Shown here piece after piece: positions 19,757 to 28,102 of a stretch of 64,000 nucleotides of DNA. Below the pieces are notes generated by a model that ran no database searches, was not told the origin of the DNA, and saw only the letters and a program-made list of their open reading frames with translations. Numbering within the stretch: position 1 is the stretch's first letter; each line of letters starts with the position of its first letter. The stretch covers positions 7,688,001 to 7,752,000 of the forward strand of contig NZ_CP108032.1 in the NCBI RefSeq assembly GCF_036169555.1. Reading direction: 5' to 3'. The position numbers were made by a program, and so were the translations under genes. Source of the stretch: Streptomyces sp. NBC_00306. Lineage in GTDB: Bacteria; Actinomycetota; Actinomycetes; Streptomycetales; Streptomycetaceae.

Positions 19757-20038
19757 GTGCCGGGGCAGAGGAAGCGGAAGCGACAGCAGCAGGACAGGGC
19801 CCGGCGGGACGCTGACCGCTTCGCCCCTGAGGCAGGACGCTGGGACGTGCTGTTCGAGACTCAGGACGCGTCGGAATGGCGTGCGCGGGTTCGGCGCTTG
19901 CGAGCAGACGGTGAGCAGATCGACTGGACAGCGATCCGCATGGACACACTCTGCGGGCGGTCGGCTCACCCGACGACCTACCGGCTGAGCCTGTTCGTCC
20001 CGGCCGCGGGGCCCGTCGCCGAGGACGACCACCACTGA
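19757..20038 (+). CDS. Hypothetical protein with basic N-terminus
   Basis: 93 residues from GTG 19757. The first ~20 residues are strongly basic and Gln/Arg-rich (PGQRKRKRQQQDRARRDADR), then a small alpha/beta part (GRWDVLFETQDASEWRARV, HPTTYRLSLFVPA). No known domain; homologues are probably restricted to actinomycetes. Start choice rests on the first valid codon that keeps the basic segment. Codon use is normal. No neighbour points to a function. Confidence 0.6.
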   Translation: MPGQRKRKRQQQDRARRDADRFAPEAGRWDVLFETQDASEWRARVRRLRADGEQIDWTAIRMDTLCGRSAHPTTYRLSLFVPAAGPVAEDDHH

Positions 20039-20162
20039 CGGCGGGCAGCCGGACTGCGCCACTCGACCGCGTTCACCGTCCGGCGAAGATCCCTCCTGTT
20101 CCCTTTGCGTCACTTGGCGGGATACTGTCCCTGCGTAAAGATCAAGGGCAGGGGTGGGACAC

Positions 20163-20852
20163 ATGCATGCAGACGAACCAGCGCGCCGGGGGCGCCCGCC
20201 GGGCGGGCAGACGGACGCGGACGGTTTGACGAGCAGGCAGGCCGCCGTGGTGAACTTCATCGAGCAGACCGTGGCCCGCAAGGGATACCCGCCGTCGATG
20301 CGTGAGATCGGCGAAGCGGTGGACCTCAAGTCGACCTCGTCGGTCGCGCATCAGCTGATGACGCTGGAACGCAAGGGCTTCGTCGAACGTGACCCGCATC
20401 GCCCCCGCGCCTACCGGGTCCGCAGACGCCTCACCTCCGACTCCGGCCAGGCGCCCGCCCCGACCCGTACGCAGGGGCACACGGCCGATGTGCCGCTTCT
20501 GGGACGTATCGCGGCCGGACCCCCGATCCTCGCCGACGAATCCGTCGAAGACGTCCTGACCCTGCCGAGGCAACTGGTCGGCGAGGGCGAGCTGTTCGCG
20601 CTGACCGTGGTCGGCGACAGCATGATCGACGCGGCGATCCGCGACGGCGACATCGTCACCGTCCGCCGCCAGCAGACAGCCGACCACGGTGACACGGTGG
20701 CGGCCCTCCTCGACGGCGAAGCGACCGTGAAACGCCTCCACCGCGAAGCGGGCGAAGTCTGGCTGATGCCGGCGAACCCGGCCTACCAGCCGCTGCGCGG
20801 CGACCAGGCACGGATCCTCGGCAAGGTTGTGGCACTCATGCGGCGCTTCTGA
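20163..20852 (+). CDS. LexA-family repressor, probably a second LexA
   Basis: 229 residues from ATG 20163 (GGCAGGGG upstream). Residues ~22-85 are the LexA winged-helix domain, with the recognition helix STSSVAHQLMTLERKGF; then a linker with the self-cleavage Ala-Gly in LLGRIAAGPP; then the S24 peptidase domain with catalytic Ser in VVGDSMID and Lys in GEATVKRL. All parts needed for RecA-triggered autocleavage are present. It is shorter at the N-terminus than canonical Streptomyces LexA and is not next to the nrdR/nrdJ genes where that one usually lies, so a paralogue is likely. No SOS-box palindrome of the TCGAAC-N4-GTTCGA type is seen in its own promoter. Confidence 0.88.
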   Translation: MHADEPARRGRPPGGQTDADGLTSRQAAVVNFIEQTVARKGYPPSMREIGEAVDLKSTSSVAHQLMTLERKGFVERDPHRPRAYRVRRRLTSDSGQAPAPTRTQGHTADVPLLGRIAAGPPILADESVEDVLTLPRQLVGEGELFALTVVGDSMIDAAIRDGDIVTVRRQQTADHGDTVAALLDGEATVKRLHREAGEVWLMPANPAYQPLRGDQARILGKVVALMRRF

Positions 20853-20945
20853 GGCCCCCGAGCACGATCGGGCGCAGTAGGCCGCGGTTCGTCGACGAGG
20901 GCGACGAGGGTGCGCCGTAGCGGAACATGCAGGGGCGTGAGTTCG

Positions 20946-21158
20946 TCAGTCGGGCAGCGGAATGCGGATGACGGGGTCGAAGGGGCGCTTGTTGAAGCCG
21001 GCGCGCACGTTCCGGCAGTTCGGTGCCGTGCACATGAAGAACCCTCCGACGTTCCTCAGGCTCGTGCGCTCCTTGAGCCAGAGCTTCTCCGGGCCGGTCA
21101 GAGGACGGTGCGGTTCGTCGGAGTCGCAGGTGTAGCAGAATTTCGTGTTGCGTGGCAC
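20946..21158 (-). CDS. Small zinc-ribbon protein, unknown function
   Basis: 70 residues from GTG 21158, with a strong CAGGAGGTGT ribosome binding site just upstream. Two Cys pairs, CYTC at ~8-11 and CTAPNC at ~44-49, form a likely zinc ribbon; the tail AGFNKRPFDPVIRIPLPD is conserved-looking and basic. The Pro/Arg-rich ends suggest nucleic-acid or ribosome contact, but nothing is proven. It is convergent with the LexA paralogue. Confidence 0.75.
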   Translation of the reverse strand: MPRNTKFCYTCDSDEPHRPLTGPEKLWLKERTSLRNVGGFFMCTAPNCRNVRAGFNKRPFDPVIRIPLPD

Positions 21159-21280
21159 GACACCTCCTGAGAAGGACGGGCAGGCCAAGTGGCAAGCATA
21201 TGTGGATATGTGAGTGTCAGGCAGCCGTCGTAGCCGACTTTGTCGGCGTTTGCCGCCGCTGAGCAGCGCATCCGGGCGCG

Positions 21281-21462
21281 CCCCTTGCCGGCAAAGCGCT
21301 GCTGTACGGCCTGCCGGCTCACGCCCAGGTTTCCCACCGCGTCCCAGCTCGCCCGGCGGCTCTCGCGCCCTGGACCGACTCGCGGAGCAACCGGCTCGTC
21401 TCCTCCGCGCCGATGCGGGCGGCAGCGACGAGTCGGAGACAGCCGTCGGCGTCGTGCTCCCG
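21281..21462 (-). pseudogene. Decayed helix-turn-helix protein fragment
   Basis: Between the zinc-ribbon gene and the serine hydrolase, the minus strand encodes, in one frame, helix segments DADGCLRLVAAARIGAEE and SVQGARAAGR, and in another frame, directly continuing, SWDAVGNLGVSRQAVQQRFA. Joined, they read as the ARxxGxSWxxIGxxLGVSRQAVQQRF pattern of actinobacterial HTH proteins, broken by a frameshift near 21350-21360 and lacking a start codon. The rest of the gap (21159-21510) shows nothing else. Homology was judged by eye. Confidence 0.35.
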
Positions 21463-21510
21463 TGATGCGGCCGGCCCGCCCGGGCCACGGAGGACCCGCC
21501 GGCTACCTCG

Positions 21511-22773
21511 TCAGGGGGTGGGGGAGGGCGTCGCGCTCGGCGTCGGCCGGGTCGGCACCACCGGGAGGTTGTACACGTGGTCCGGAGTCACGATGCGGGT
21601 GATCGCCTGACCGAGCAGGGTGCTCGGCTCCTGCTCGTTGTGCAGGATGTCCGTGTTGAGCAGTACCACCAGCGTGGCCTCGGCCTCGGGCAGATACATG
21701 GTCAGGGACTCGTACCCGGGCAGGGAGCCGTTGTGGCCGATCCAGCTCTGCACGTTGAAGATGCCGAGGCCGTAGGAGGCGCCGGGGATGTTCGTCGGGG
21801 CCGTGTCGAGGCGTTGGGCCTGGGTCGCGGGCTTGAGCAGGGTGCCGGTGGCGAGGATCCGCGCCCACGAACGCAGGTCCTGGAGGTTGGAGATCGCCGC
21901 TCCCGCGGCCCAGCCCCACGAGGGGTCCCAGTCCGTGGAGTTCTCGACCTTGCCGCTGAGAGTCTGGTTCGTGTAGCCCTGGGCGTGCGGGTTCGGGAAC
22001 GTGGCGTCGGTCGCGAGGAACGTGTTGCGCAGCTTGGTCGGCCGCGTGATGTTCTTCGAGATGAAGTCCTGAAGCGGCATTCCGCCCTGCTTCTCCACGA
22101 CGAGACCCAGCAGGATCAGGTTGGTGTTGCTGTACTCGAACTGAGCGCCCGGCTGGAAGTTCACGGGGTGCTTGAAGGCGTAGTCCAGCAACTGCTGCGG
22201 GGTGAAGGGCTGGCGGGGATCGGTGAGGAACGCTTTGACGAAGCCGTCGTCCATCGTGTAGCTGAACAACCCGCTGCGCATGCCCGCCAGTTGGCGCAGG
22301 GTGATCCGGTTGCCGTTGGGGACACCGTCGATGTACTTGTCGATGGTGTCGTCCAGCCCGGCCTTGCCCTGGTCGACCAGTTGCAGCAGGGCGGTCACCG
22401 TGAATGTCTTGGTCTCGCTGCCGATGCGCATGTTCATGTCGGCGTCCATCGGTGCGCCGGTGCTCTTGTCCGCGACACCGAAGGTCCGCAGGTAGGTCCC
22501 CTTGTCGGGCGCCGACACGGCCACCGTCACACCAGGTATCGCCGCTTCGCGCATCACCTGCTGGATGGCGGTGTCCAGGCGCGCGGAGATGGACGCGTCG
22601 AGGTTCGGGAAGGTGGAGCCCGGGGAGGTGGAGCTCGGGGAGGGTGATACCGAACCGGAGGGGTCCGGAGTGGGCGCTCCGTACGCGCCTCCGGCCGTTA
22701 CCGGTATGACCAGCGCCGCCCCCACGGCCAAAGCTACGCACGCCTTGCGCCAACTCTTCGGTGAATGCACCAC
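21511..22773 (-). CDS. Secreted serine hydrolase, class C beta-lactamase / DD-peptidase fold
   Basis: 420 residues from GTG 22773, six bases after AGGAGG. Signal peptide ~1-33 (RKACVALAVGAALVIPVTAGGAYGA), then a Ser/Pro-rich linker. The catalytic triad motifs are present: SETK (SxxK) near 139-142, YSNTN (YxN) near 225, and HNG (HxG) in GHNGSLPGYE near 350. The family covers D-Ala-D-Ala carboxypeptidases, esterases and D-aminopeptidases; the substrate cannot be decided. Ends in a Pro/Thr/Ser tail (PTRPTPSATPSPTP) that may cross the wall. It has no partner genes and its promoter region contains the repeat array described at 22907. Confidence 0.9.
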   Translation of the reverse strand: MVHSPKSWRKACVALAVGAALVIPVTAGGAYGAPTPDPSGSVSPSPSSTSPGSTFPNLDASISARLDTAIQQVMREAAIPGVTVAVSAPDKGTYLRTFGVADKSTGAPMDADMNMRIGSETKTFTVTALLQLVDQGKAGLDDTIDKYIDGVPNGNRITLRQLAGMRSGLFSYTMDDGFVKAFLTDPRQPFTPQQLLDYAFKHPVNFQPGAQFEYSNTNLILLGLVVEKQGGMPLQDFISKNITRPTKLRNTFLATDATFPNPHAQGYTNQTLSGKVENSTDWDPSWGWAAGAAISNLQDLRSWARILATGTLLKPATQAQRLDTAPTNIPGASYGLGIFNVQSWIGHNGSLPGYESLTMYLPEAEATLVVLLNTDILHNEQEPSTLLGQAITRIVTPDHVYNLPVVPTRPTPSATPSPTP

Positions 22774-22906
22774 GGCGAGCCTCCTGCCATCCGATGGCGA
22801 CAGTCACGTTCAGGCTAGAGCCGTCCCTGGAGTCCCGCGCGGCGGCGCCGACTCGCGGGCCGAGGATGGATGGGGTAAGGCGTCCTCGGCGGTCGTGTGG
22901 TGACGG

Positions 22907-22993
22907 TATGCCCGGCACGGATGCTGTGCTGCTACGCCCGGCACGGATGCAGCGTTGCTACGCCCGGCACTGCACGGATGCGGGTGCCGGGCG
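22907..22993. repeat. Three 26-bp-spaced repeats plus an inverted copy
   Basis: The unit TAYGCCCGGCACGGATGC occurs at 22907-22924 and 22933-22950, and with a 5-base insertion at 22959-22981. A complementary GTGCCGGGCG at 22984-22993 pairs exactly with CGCCCGGCAC at 22961-22970 (10-bp stem, 13-base loop). The array lies between the divergent serine hydrolase and GOLPH3-like genes. Regulatory site or decayed repeat; role unknown. Confidence 0.6.
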
Positions 22994-23049
22994 TGCTCCG
23001 TAAGCTCGGAGGAGGCATCACCGACGACGCACGGGAGGTGAGGCCCTCC

Positions 23050-23658
23050 ATGACCACACCGAGAACGCTGCTGATCGTCGCCATGGACAGCGCCACCAGC
23101 GGACCCGTGGAATCCGGCGACCTGTCCCTCGCGCTCGCCGGAGCCGAGCTGATCGACCTTCTGGATGCCCAGGCCATCGGGCTGGACGACGATCGGATCG
23201 TTCCCGGCACCGAGCCGGCACCGGCCGATCGTCTCCTGGCCGAGGCCGCCGACTCGCTTGTCCGGGAGAGGCCGTACGAGCCGGTCGGCGACTGGCTGTG
23301 GCGCAGAGGCAAGGGCCTCGCCGTTGCCTATACGGCCGCGCTCGAGGAGGACGGACTGGTGACCCGGCCACGCAGCCGCAGTCATCCCTTCCGGGGCGGC
23401 CCGCCGGTCGTGGCCGAATCCCCCGCCCGCACCGAGGCGATGGAGCGCTGGGACTCCCGTGAACCGGTCCTCGCAACCCTCGCGGAATCCATTGGCGTGC
23501 GTGGCGAGCAGGGCAGTGATCATCCAGAGGTCGCGGACGACTCCGTGGCGACAGTTCTCGCCGGGGTCAACGACGCACTGGTGGAACTCCAGGCCGTACG
23601 ACAACGGAGGAACATCGAAGAGGCGGCCTTCGACAACGTCTGGCGCGGCCTGGAGTGA
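23050..23658 (+). CDS. GOLPH3/VPS74-like (GPP34) protein
   Basis: 202 residues from ATG 23050, with GGGAGGTGAGG ahead of it. The opening MTTPRTLLIVAMDSATSG and the helix GDLSLALAGAELIDLLDA are diagnostic of the bacterial GPP34 family related to eukaryotic GOLPH3, a phosphatidylinositol-4-phosphate binder of the Golgi. DALVELQAVRQRRNIEEAAF closes the C-terminal helices. In actinomycetes these proteins occur in several copies; lipid binding or phospholipid-linked trafficking is suggested but unproven. Downstream gene is on the other strand. Confidence 0.88.
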   Translation: MTTPRTLLIVAMDSATSGPVESGDLSLALAGAELIDLLDAQAIGLDDDRIVPGTEPAPADRLLAEAADSLVRERPYEPVGDWLWRRGKGLAVAYTAALEEDGLVTRPRSRSHPFRGGPPVVAESPARTEAMERWDSREPVLATLAESIGVRGEQGSDHPEVADDSVATVLAGVNDALVELQAVRQRRNIEEAAFDNVWRGLE

Positions 23659-23720
23659 CGCCGTCTCCGGCCACGCCGGCTCCGACGGCGTCCTTGGCCG
23701 CCGGACCGCACGTCAGCCCG

Positions 23721-24254
23721 TCATGCCGGCTTCCAGTCCTGCGCGAGGAGCCCCAGCAGCACCTCGTCCAGGAACTCGCCCATCACCCAGGCCGACGAGC
23801 GCAGCACGCCCTCGCGGACGAAGCCGTTGCGCTCGGCGGAGCGCAGCATCGCGGTGTTGTCCGACAGTGTCTCGATCTGCAGTCGGTGCAGGCCGCGCAC
23901 GACGAACCCGTAGTGGCACAGCACCGCGACCACGTCCGTGCCGTAACCCTTGCCGCGGGAGGACGGCAGCAGCCCCAACCCGATGTGCGCCGACCGGTTG
24001 TGGTTGTCGATGCCCCACAGCGTCGCGGTGCCGACGAGCGCGCCGCCGTCCAACTCGACGACGGAGAACGGGACATGTCCCTCCTCCGTGTCGTCCACGA
24101 CGAGCCGTGAGTCCTTCGAGTCCGGCGTGATCGGCCGCCACGGCCTGCCGTCGGCCCGTGAGGCGTTGGCCACGTCGTCGTAGAGCTCGGCCCGCAGGAC
24201 CGGGATGTCGTCCTCGTGCCGGGCCCTGAGCCCGACTTTGCCACCGCTCAGCAT
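23721..24254 (-). CDS. GNAT family N-acetyltransferase (RimJ/RimL type)
   Basis: 177 residues from ATG 24254. Acetyltransferase fold with LRARHEDDIPVLRAELYDD at the start, VELDGGALVGTATLW in the middle, and the acetyl-CoA loop LLPSSRGKGYGTD near 100-115, followed by HRLQIETLSDNTAMLRSAERNGF, the typical RimJ/RimL/Acetyltransf_3 end. It probably acetylates the N-terminus of a protein or an aminoglycoside-like small molecule; substrate not determined. Gene is 52 bases upstream-adjacent to none in the same orientation except the small membrane protein at 24306, likely not co-transcribed in the functional sense. Confidence 0.88.
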   Translation of the reverse strand: MLSGGKVGLRARHEDDIPVLRAELYDDVANASRADGRPWRPITPDSKDSRLVVDDTEEGHVPFSVVELDGGALVGTATLWGIDNHNRSAHIGLGLLPSSRGKGYGTDVVAVLCHYGFVVRGLHRLQIETLSDNTAMLRSAERNGFVREGVLRSSAWVMGEFLDEVLLGLLAQDWKPA

Positions 24255-24305
24255 GCGAGCTTCCTATCCGAACGGGATCGGCGACAGCAAGCCGATTAGC
24301 GGTCG

Positions 24306-24647
24306 TCACGGCGTTGACCGCTGCTCCAGCGCCTCCAGGAACGCGTGCTCGTCGCGGCCAGGGGGCCGGGGCATCGCGCGCGGGCGACGGACGCCGAGAG
24401 GGCTGAGTTCGAAGACCAGCCGTCCCAGCGCAATGAGCGTGCCCTGCCCGAAGACGAGGATCAGCCATGCCCCGTCGTGCCAGTACCAGCCCTCGGTCCA
24501 GGGTCGGGTGATCACCGCTGCGGCGATGAGATGCGAGACGGCGATGATGATGCCCGCCCGTCGCCGCCGGGGACAGAGGAGCGGCAGTATCGCCCAGAGC
24601 GTGGACGCCAGCAGCATCACGGGGGCGACGAAGGGCAAACCGGACAT
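24306..24647 (-). CDS. Small membrane protein, unknown function
   Basis: 113 residues from ATG 24647 (MSGLPF). Three hydrophobic segments are visible (~4-24, ~30-50, ~60-82) with the Arg-rich turn RRRRAG between the first two and a conserved-looking WTEGWYWHDGAWLILVFGQG before the third. The C-terminus is soluble and Pro/Arg-rich. No domain recognised. It is on the same strand as, and upstream of, the GNAT gene by 51 bases, so the two could share a transcript. Confidence 0.65.
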   Translation of the reverse strand: MSGLPFVAPVMLLASTLWAILPLLCPRRRRAGIIIAVSHLIAAAVITRPWTEGWYWHDGAWLILVFGQGTLIALGRLVFELSPLGVRRPRAMPRPPGRDEHAFLEALEQRSTP

Positions 24648-24762
24648 GGCGCACCTCGGAATCGGTGGAGAGTGCCGGCAACGATCACACCGGCGGGTCC
24701 GTGGCACCAGCCCGGCGCGATATCGCCCCGATCACGATGCGGCGTCAGGACACCGCCACCGG

Positions 24763-25020
24763 TCAGTCGGGTGGCAGGTCCGCCAGTGCGTCACGCAGCG
24801 CTGCGCGGGAGGTCACGCCCAGCTTGGGGAAGAGCTGGTACAGGTGGGTGGAGACGGTTCGCGGGGAGAGGAAGAGCCGTTCGCCGATCTGCTTGTTGGT
24901 GAGGCCCGCGGCGGCGAGCTCGGCGATCTCCCGCTGTTGCGGGGTGAGTGACCCGGATCCGGCCGCCGATGTCTCCGCCGCCCCCCACCGCTTCTCGGCC
25001 GCCCCAGGACGGGCAGGATC
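24763..25020 (-). pseudogene. Truncated LuxR-type HTH remnant, in frame behind the DUF5996 stop codon
   Basis: Directly after the TGA of the DUF5996 gene (25023-25021), the same frame runs 85 more codons to a stop at 24765-24763. It encodes a full LuxR/GerE C-terminal domain: LTPQQREIAELAAAGLTNKQ, ERLFLSPRTVSTHLYQLFPK and LGVTSRAALRDALADL. No ATG, GTG or TTG start exists in this frame, and the N-terminal sensory part is missing, so it cannot be expressed alone. This is the tail of a larger LuxR (probably LAL-type) regulator that was deleted. Found by translating the sequence directly. Confidence 0.8.
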
Positions 25021-25956
25021 TCAGGAGCGGATCACGGGATCGGTGACACCTCCGGGGCAGGCACGGCGGTCGATGTCCCAGTCGGCGAGGTCGGCGGCGG
25101 ACCGGTAGACGCACTCGAAGAAGTCGAGAACGGTGTCCCGCGGGTTCGCGCTGTTGCGGACGTCCTCGTAGTCCAGCGTGGCCAGATGACTGCCACCGCG
25201 TTCCATCCACCGCGCGGTCTCCGGACGAAGAGGACGCTCGCCGAGCCCGCCGGGCTCGGGCGCCGCGTACGAATAGAAGGCCGGCCGGGGGTAGGAGTCG
25301 TCTCCGAACCAGAAGCCCGAGCTGATGACTTCCCGCGAGTACGCCTCGCGGGTCACCGGGTCGACACTCGCCGGCTGGTCGATGACACGGTCCGAGAACC
25401 GGGTGACCGCGATGTCGAAGGTGTGCCAGAAGTGGTGCACCGGGCTGACCTTCCCGGAGAACCCGGCGGAGAACTCCTCCAGCACCAGATTGACCTGACT
25501 GAGCACCTGCCAGTAGCGGTTGACCCAGTACGGGTCGTACGCGGTGTGCTCCGTGTCGTCGGCGAACGCTCGGCGGGCGTCGGGGAGGTCGAAGGGGTGG
25601 GGGTGCGCGATGGTCGCCGCCGCGCCCACCGCGCGCAGGGCGTCGAGCGTCTCGCGATAGAACGACGCCACGGACCGCCCGGCGAGCGGGAACGAAGCGG
25701 TCAGGCCGTCGAGCGAGTGCGCCGTCAACCGGTGGTCGACGAAATCGAAGTCGATCGTGAAGACCGACGTGCCGTAGGCCCCGCCCATGGGGCGGGTCGT
25801 GATGCCCCGCCCCGTCAGATGGAACGGAACATTCCACCAGTGGTTGCGCCGTACGCTGCCGGCCAAGCGGATCTTGCCGACGATCTGGGTGAACCGGTGC
25901 AGTGTCTCTTTGGAGTCTTTCCACTCCGACAGTGGAAGTGCGGGAAACAGGTCCAC
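25021..25956 (-). CDS. DUF5996 family protein
   Basis: 311 residues from GTG 25956. The family is recognised by the opening PALPLSEWKDSKETLHRFTQ, IVGKIRLAGSVRRNHWWNVP and HLTGRGITTRP, and further by DVAHPHPF-like (AAATIAHPHPFDLPD) and FWHTFDIAVTRFSDR. Function unknown: a metal- or flavin-free oxidoreductase has been suggested for relatives, but no catalytic motif is evident. The stop codon is followed in frame by a LuxR remnant. It lies 67 bases downstream of the aldo/keto reductase gene, probably in the same operon. Confidence 0.85.
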   Translation of the reverse strand: MDLFPALPLSEWKDSKETLHRFTQIVGKIRLAGSVRRNHWWNVPFHLTGRGITTRPMGGAYGTSVFTIDFDFVDHRLTAHSLDGLTASFPLAGRSVASFYRETLDALRAVGAAATIAHPHPFDLPDARRAFADDTEHTAYDPYWVNRYWQVLSQVNLVLEEFSAGFSGKVSPVHHFWHTFDIAVTRFSDRVIDQPASVDPVTREAYSREVISSGFWFGDDSYPRPAFYSYAAPEPGGLGERPLRPETARWMERGGSHLATLDYEDVRNSANPRDTVLDFFECVYRSAADLADWDIDRRACPGGVTDPVIRS

Positions 25957-26023
25957 GGTGTGCCCCTACGCTCGTTGTGCTGTGCCGCTGCACGGCTCGG
26001 TCGGTCGATGGGTGTGCTGTACG

Positions 26024-27055
26024 TCAGCGGCGCCGCAGCGCCTTGTCGGAGAGCGCCGGCGGTGTGTAGTACGAGTCGTCCCGGTTCAGGTCCGTTCCCG
26101 GAGGCACGATCTCGTCGATCCGGTCCAGTACGTCCGCGCCGATCTCCACGTCGGCACCCTTCAGCAGGTCCTCCAGGTGCGCGGGCGTCCGCGGGCCGAT
26201 GATGACGGAGGTGACGGCCGGGTGTGAGCGGACGAACGCGATGGCCATGTGCCGCAGCTGAAGGTCCGCCTGGTCGGCCACCTCCGTCAGATCCGTCACG
26301 GCCTGCAGTTTTGCCGCGTTGCCCGGGCGCGACGGGTCGAACTTGTTCTGCTCCATCGCCGCGCGGCCGCTTCCCGCCGAGAGGTCGACGTCCGAGGGCT
26401 TGCCGTACTTTCCGGAGAGCCAGCCCGCGCTGAGCGGACCCCAGGTCAGCACGCCCATCCCGTAGCGCTGGGCCGTCGGCAGCACCGAACCTTCGACGCC
26501 CCGGGCGAGGATCGAGTACGGCGGCTGCTCGGTCCGGAAACGCACATGACCCCGCCGTTCGGCCGTCCACTGGGCCTCGACGATCTGTTCCGCCGGAAAC
26601 GTCGAGTGGCCGATGGCGCGGACCTTGCCCGCCCGGACGAGATCGGACAGGACGGACAGGGTCTCGTCGATGTCCGTGTGCGGGTCGGGCCGATGGACCT
26701 GATAGAGGTCGATCCAGTCGGTGTTCAGCCGCCGCAGGCTGTTCTCGACGGCCCGGGTGAGCCAACGCCGTGAGTTCCCGCTGCTGTTGGGGTCCTCACC
26801 CATCGAACTGTGACCCTTGGTGGCCAGCACGACGGAGTCCCGGCGCCCCTTGAGTGCCTTGCCGACGATCTCCTCCGACTCGCCCTGGCTGTAGACATCG
26901 GCGGTGTCGACGAAGTTGATCCCGGCGTCCAGGGCGCGGTGGATGATCCGCACCGATTCGTCGTGGTCCCGGTTGCCCCAGGCGCCGAACATCATGGCGC
27001 CGAGGGCGTATTCGCTCACCGAGATGCCTGTGCCGCCGAGGATCCTGCGCTTCAT
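26024..27055 (-). CDS. Aldo/keto reductase
   Basis: 343 residues from ATG 27055. Classic (beta/alpha)8 NADPH-dependent reductase: GTGISVSEYALGAMMFG at the start, DTADVYSQGESEE with the catalytic Asp and Tyr near 50-55, the Lys in VLATKGH near 83, and the His in LYQVHRPDPHTD near 125. The C-terminal cofactor loop VTSVIIGPRTPAHLEDLLK is present. Substrates are small carbonyl compounds. It sits between the quinone reductase gene (108 bases upstream) and the DUF5996 gene, a redox-themed run on one strand. Confidence 0.92.
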   Translation of the reverse strand: MKRRILGGTGISVSEYALGAMMFGAWGNRDHDESVRIIHRALDAGINFVDTADVYSQGESEEIVGKALKGRRDSVVLATKGHSSMGEDPNSSGNSRRWLTRAVENSLRRLNTDWIDLYQVHRPDPHTDIDETLSVLSDLVRAGKVRAIGHSTFPAEQIVEAQWTAERRGHVRFRTEQPPYSILARGVEGSVLPTAQRYGMGVLTWGPLSAGWLSGKYGKPSDVDLSAGSGRAAMEQNKFDPSRPGNAAKLQAVTDLTEVADQADLQLRHMAIAFVRSHPAVTSVIIGPRTPAHLEDLLKGADVEIGADVLDRIDEIVPPGTDLNRDDSYYTPPALSDKALRRR

Positions 27056-27163
27056 CAGAGCTGTTCCTTGTCTCGAATGCGGGAGTGCCACCGCGATGGC
27101 GGATGTCGTGCTGTGCCCGTGGCAGCCGGGGCGCGCCCCGTGAGAGCTGGAAGGGGGAGCGGG

Positions 27164-28102
27164 TCAGGGGAAGGTGACGACGACCTTGCCCCGAATGTGC
27201 TGGGTGGCGAAGTCGTTGACTGCCTGCGCGGCGTTCGCGAAGGGGTAGCGGGCGCCGATCTCCACCTGGAGCCGTCCGTCCGCCGCGCGTGCGGCGAGAT
27301 CGTCGAGCTCCCCGGGCTGCGCCTGGAACGAGCCGATGTAGACGGACTCGACGTCACGACCGAGGTCGGCGGGCCCGTACAGCGGGGACACCAGCCGGCC
27401 GCCCGGGCGGGCAGCGCGTGCCGTACCCGCCAGCCCGTCACCCGAGTTCACCAGGTCGATGACGACGTCGACACCGCCGGGCACCAGACGCAGCACCTCC
27501 TCCACCACATCCGTCCGCCGGTAGTCGACGGTGTCGTCGGCACCGAGGCCACGCAGATACTCCGCGTCCTCCGCGGTCGACGTGGCGATCACGCGGGCTC
27601 CGATCGCGTGGACGAGCTGCACGGCGAACATGCCGATACCGCCGGTCGCCCCGATCACCAGCACACTCTCGTCGGCCGTCGGCCGTACGGCCCGCAGCAG
27701 ATTCACCGCGGTCAGACCGGATTCGGGGATCGCCGCCGCGTGCTGACTGTCGAGACCGGCGGGACGCCGGGCGAGCAACGGCCCGGACGACGCCACCGTG
27801 TACTCCGCGACGGCGCCCGCGCTGCCCCCGGTGAAGACGAGCACAGGATCGCCCGCAGAGTAGCGAGTGACGTTCTCGCCGACCTCGACGACGGTCCCCG
27901 CGGCGTCCATGCCGACCACCAGCGGATGGTCTGCCGGGTAGCTCTCCTTCGCCGCGCCGGTGATGAGCATCAGGTCGAGCGGATTGAGCGCGGCGGCCTC
28001 GACCTTGACCAGGACCTGGTCCGGTCCGGGCGTGGGAGTGGGGTGCTCGGTGACGGCGACCTGGTCCAGCGGAACGTAGTCGGGCGCGACAAGGGCTCGC
28101 AT
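27164..28102 (-). CDS. NADPH-dependent MDR-type quinone oxidoreductase
   Basis: 312 residues from ATG 28102. Medium-chain dehydrogenase/reductase of the zinc-independent QOR kind: GroES-like part with AAALNPLDLMLITG and GMDAAGTVVEVGENVTRY, and a Rossmann part with VIGATGGIGMFAVQLVHAIGA (27640-27600 region) and ends PFANAAQAVNDFATQHIRGKVVVTF. No zinc ligands are visible. It reduces quinones or enones with NADPH. Co-linear with the aldo/keto reductase downstream and the amidase upstream; spacing of 108 and 283 bases suggests an operon only with the former. Confidence 0.9.
   Translation of the reverse strand: MRALVAPDYVPLDQVAVTEHPTPTPGPDQVLVKVEAAALNPLDLMLITGAAKESYPADHPLVVGMDAAGTVVEVGENVTRYSAGDPVLVFTGGSAGAVAEYTVASSGPLLARRPAGLDSQHAAAIPESGLTAVNLLRAVRPTADESVLVIGATGGIGMFAVQLVHAIGARVIATSTAEDAEYLRGLGADDTVDYRRTDVVEEVLRLVPGGVDVVIDLVNSGDGLAGTARAARPGGRLVSPLYGPADLGRDVESVYIGSFQAQPGELDDLAARAADGRLQVEIGARYPFANAAQAVNDFATQHIRGKVVVTFP

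Noticed and set aside
20039..20162. SOS box before the LexA paralogue
   Set aside because: No TCGAAC-N4-GTTCGA-like palindrome could be found.
22907..22993. CRISPR-like short repeats
   Set aside because: Only three copies, 8-base gaps instead of spacers, and no cas genes.
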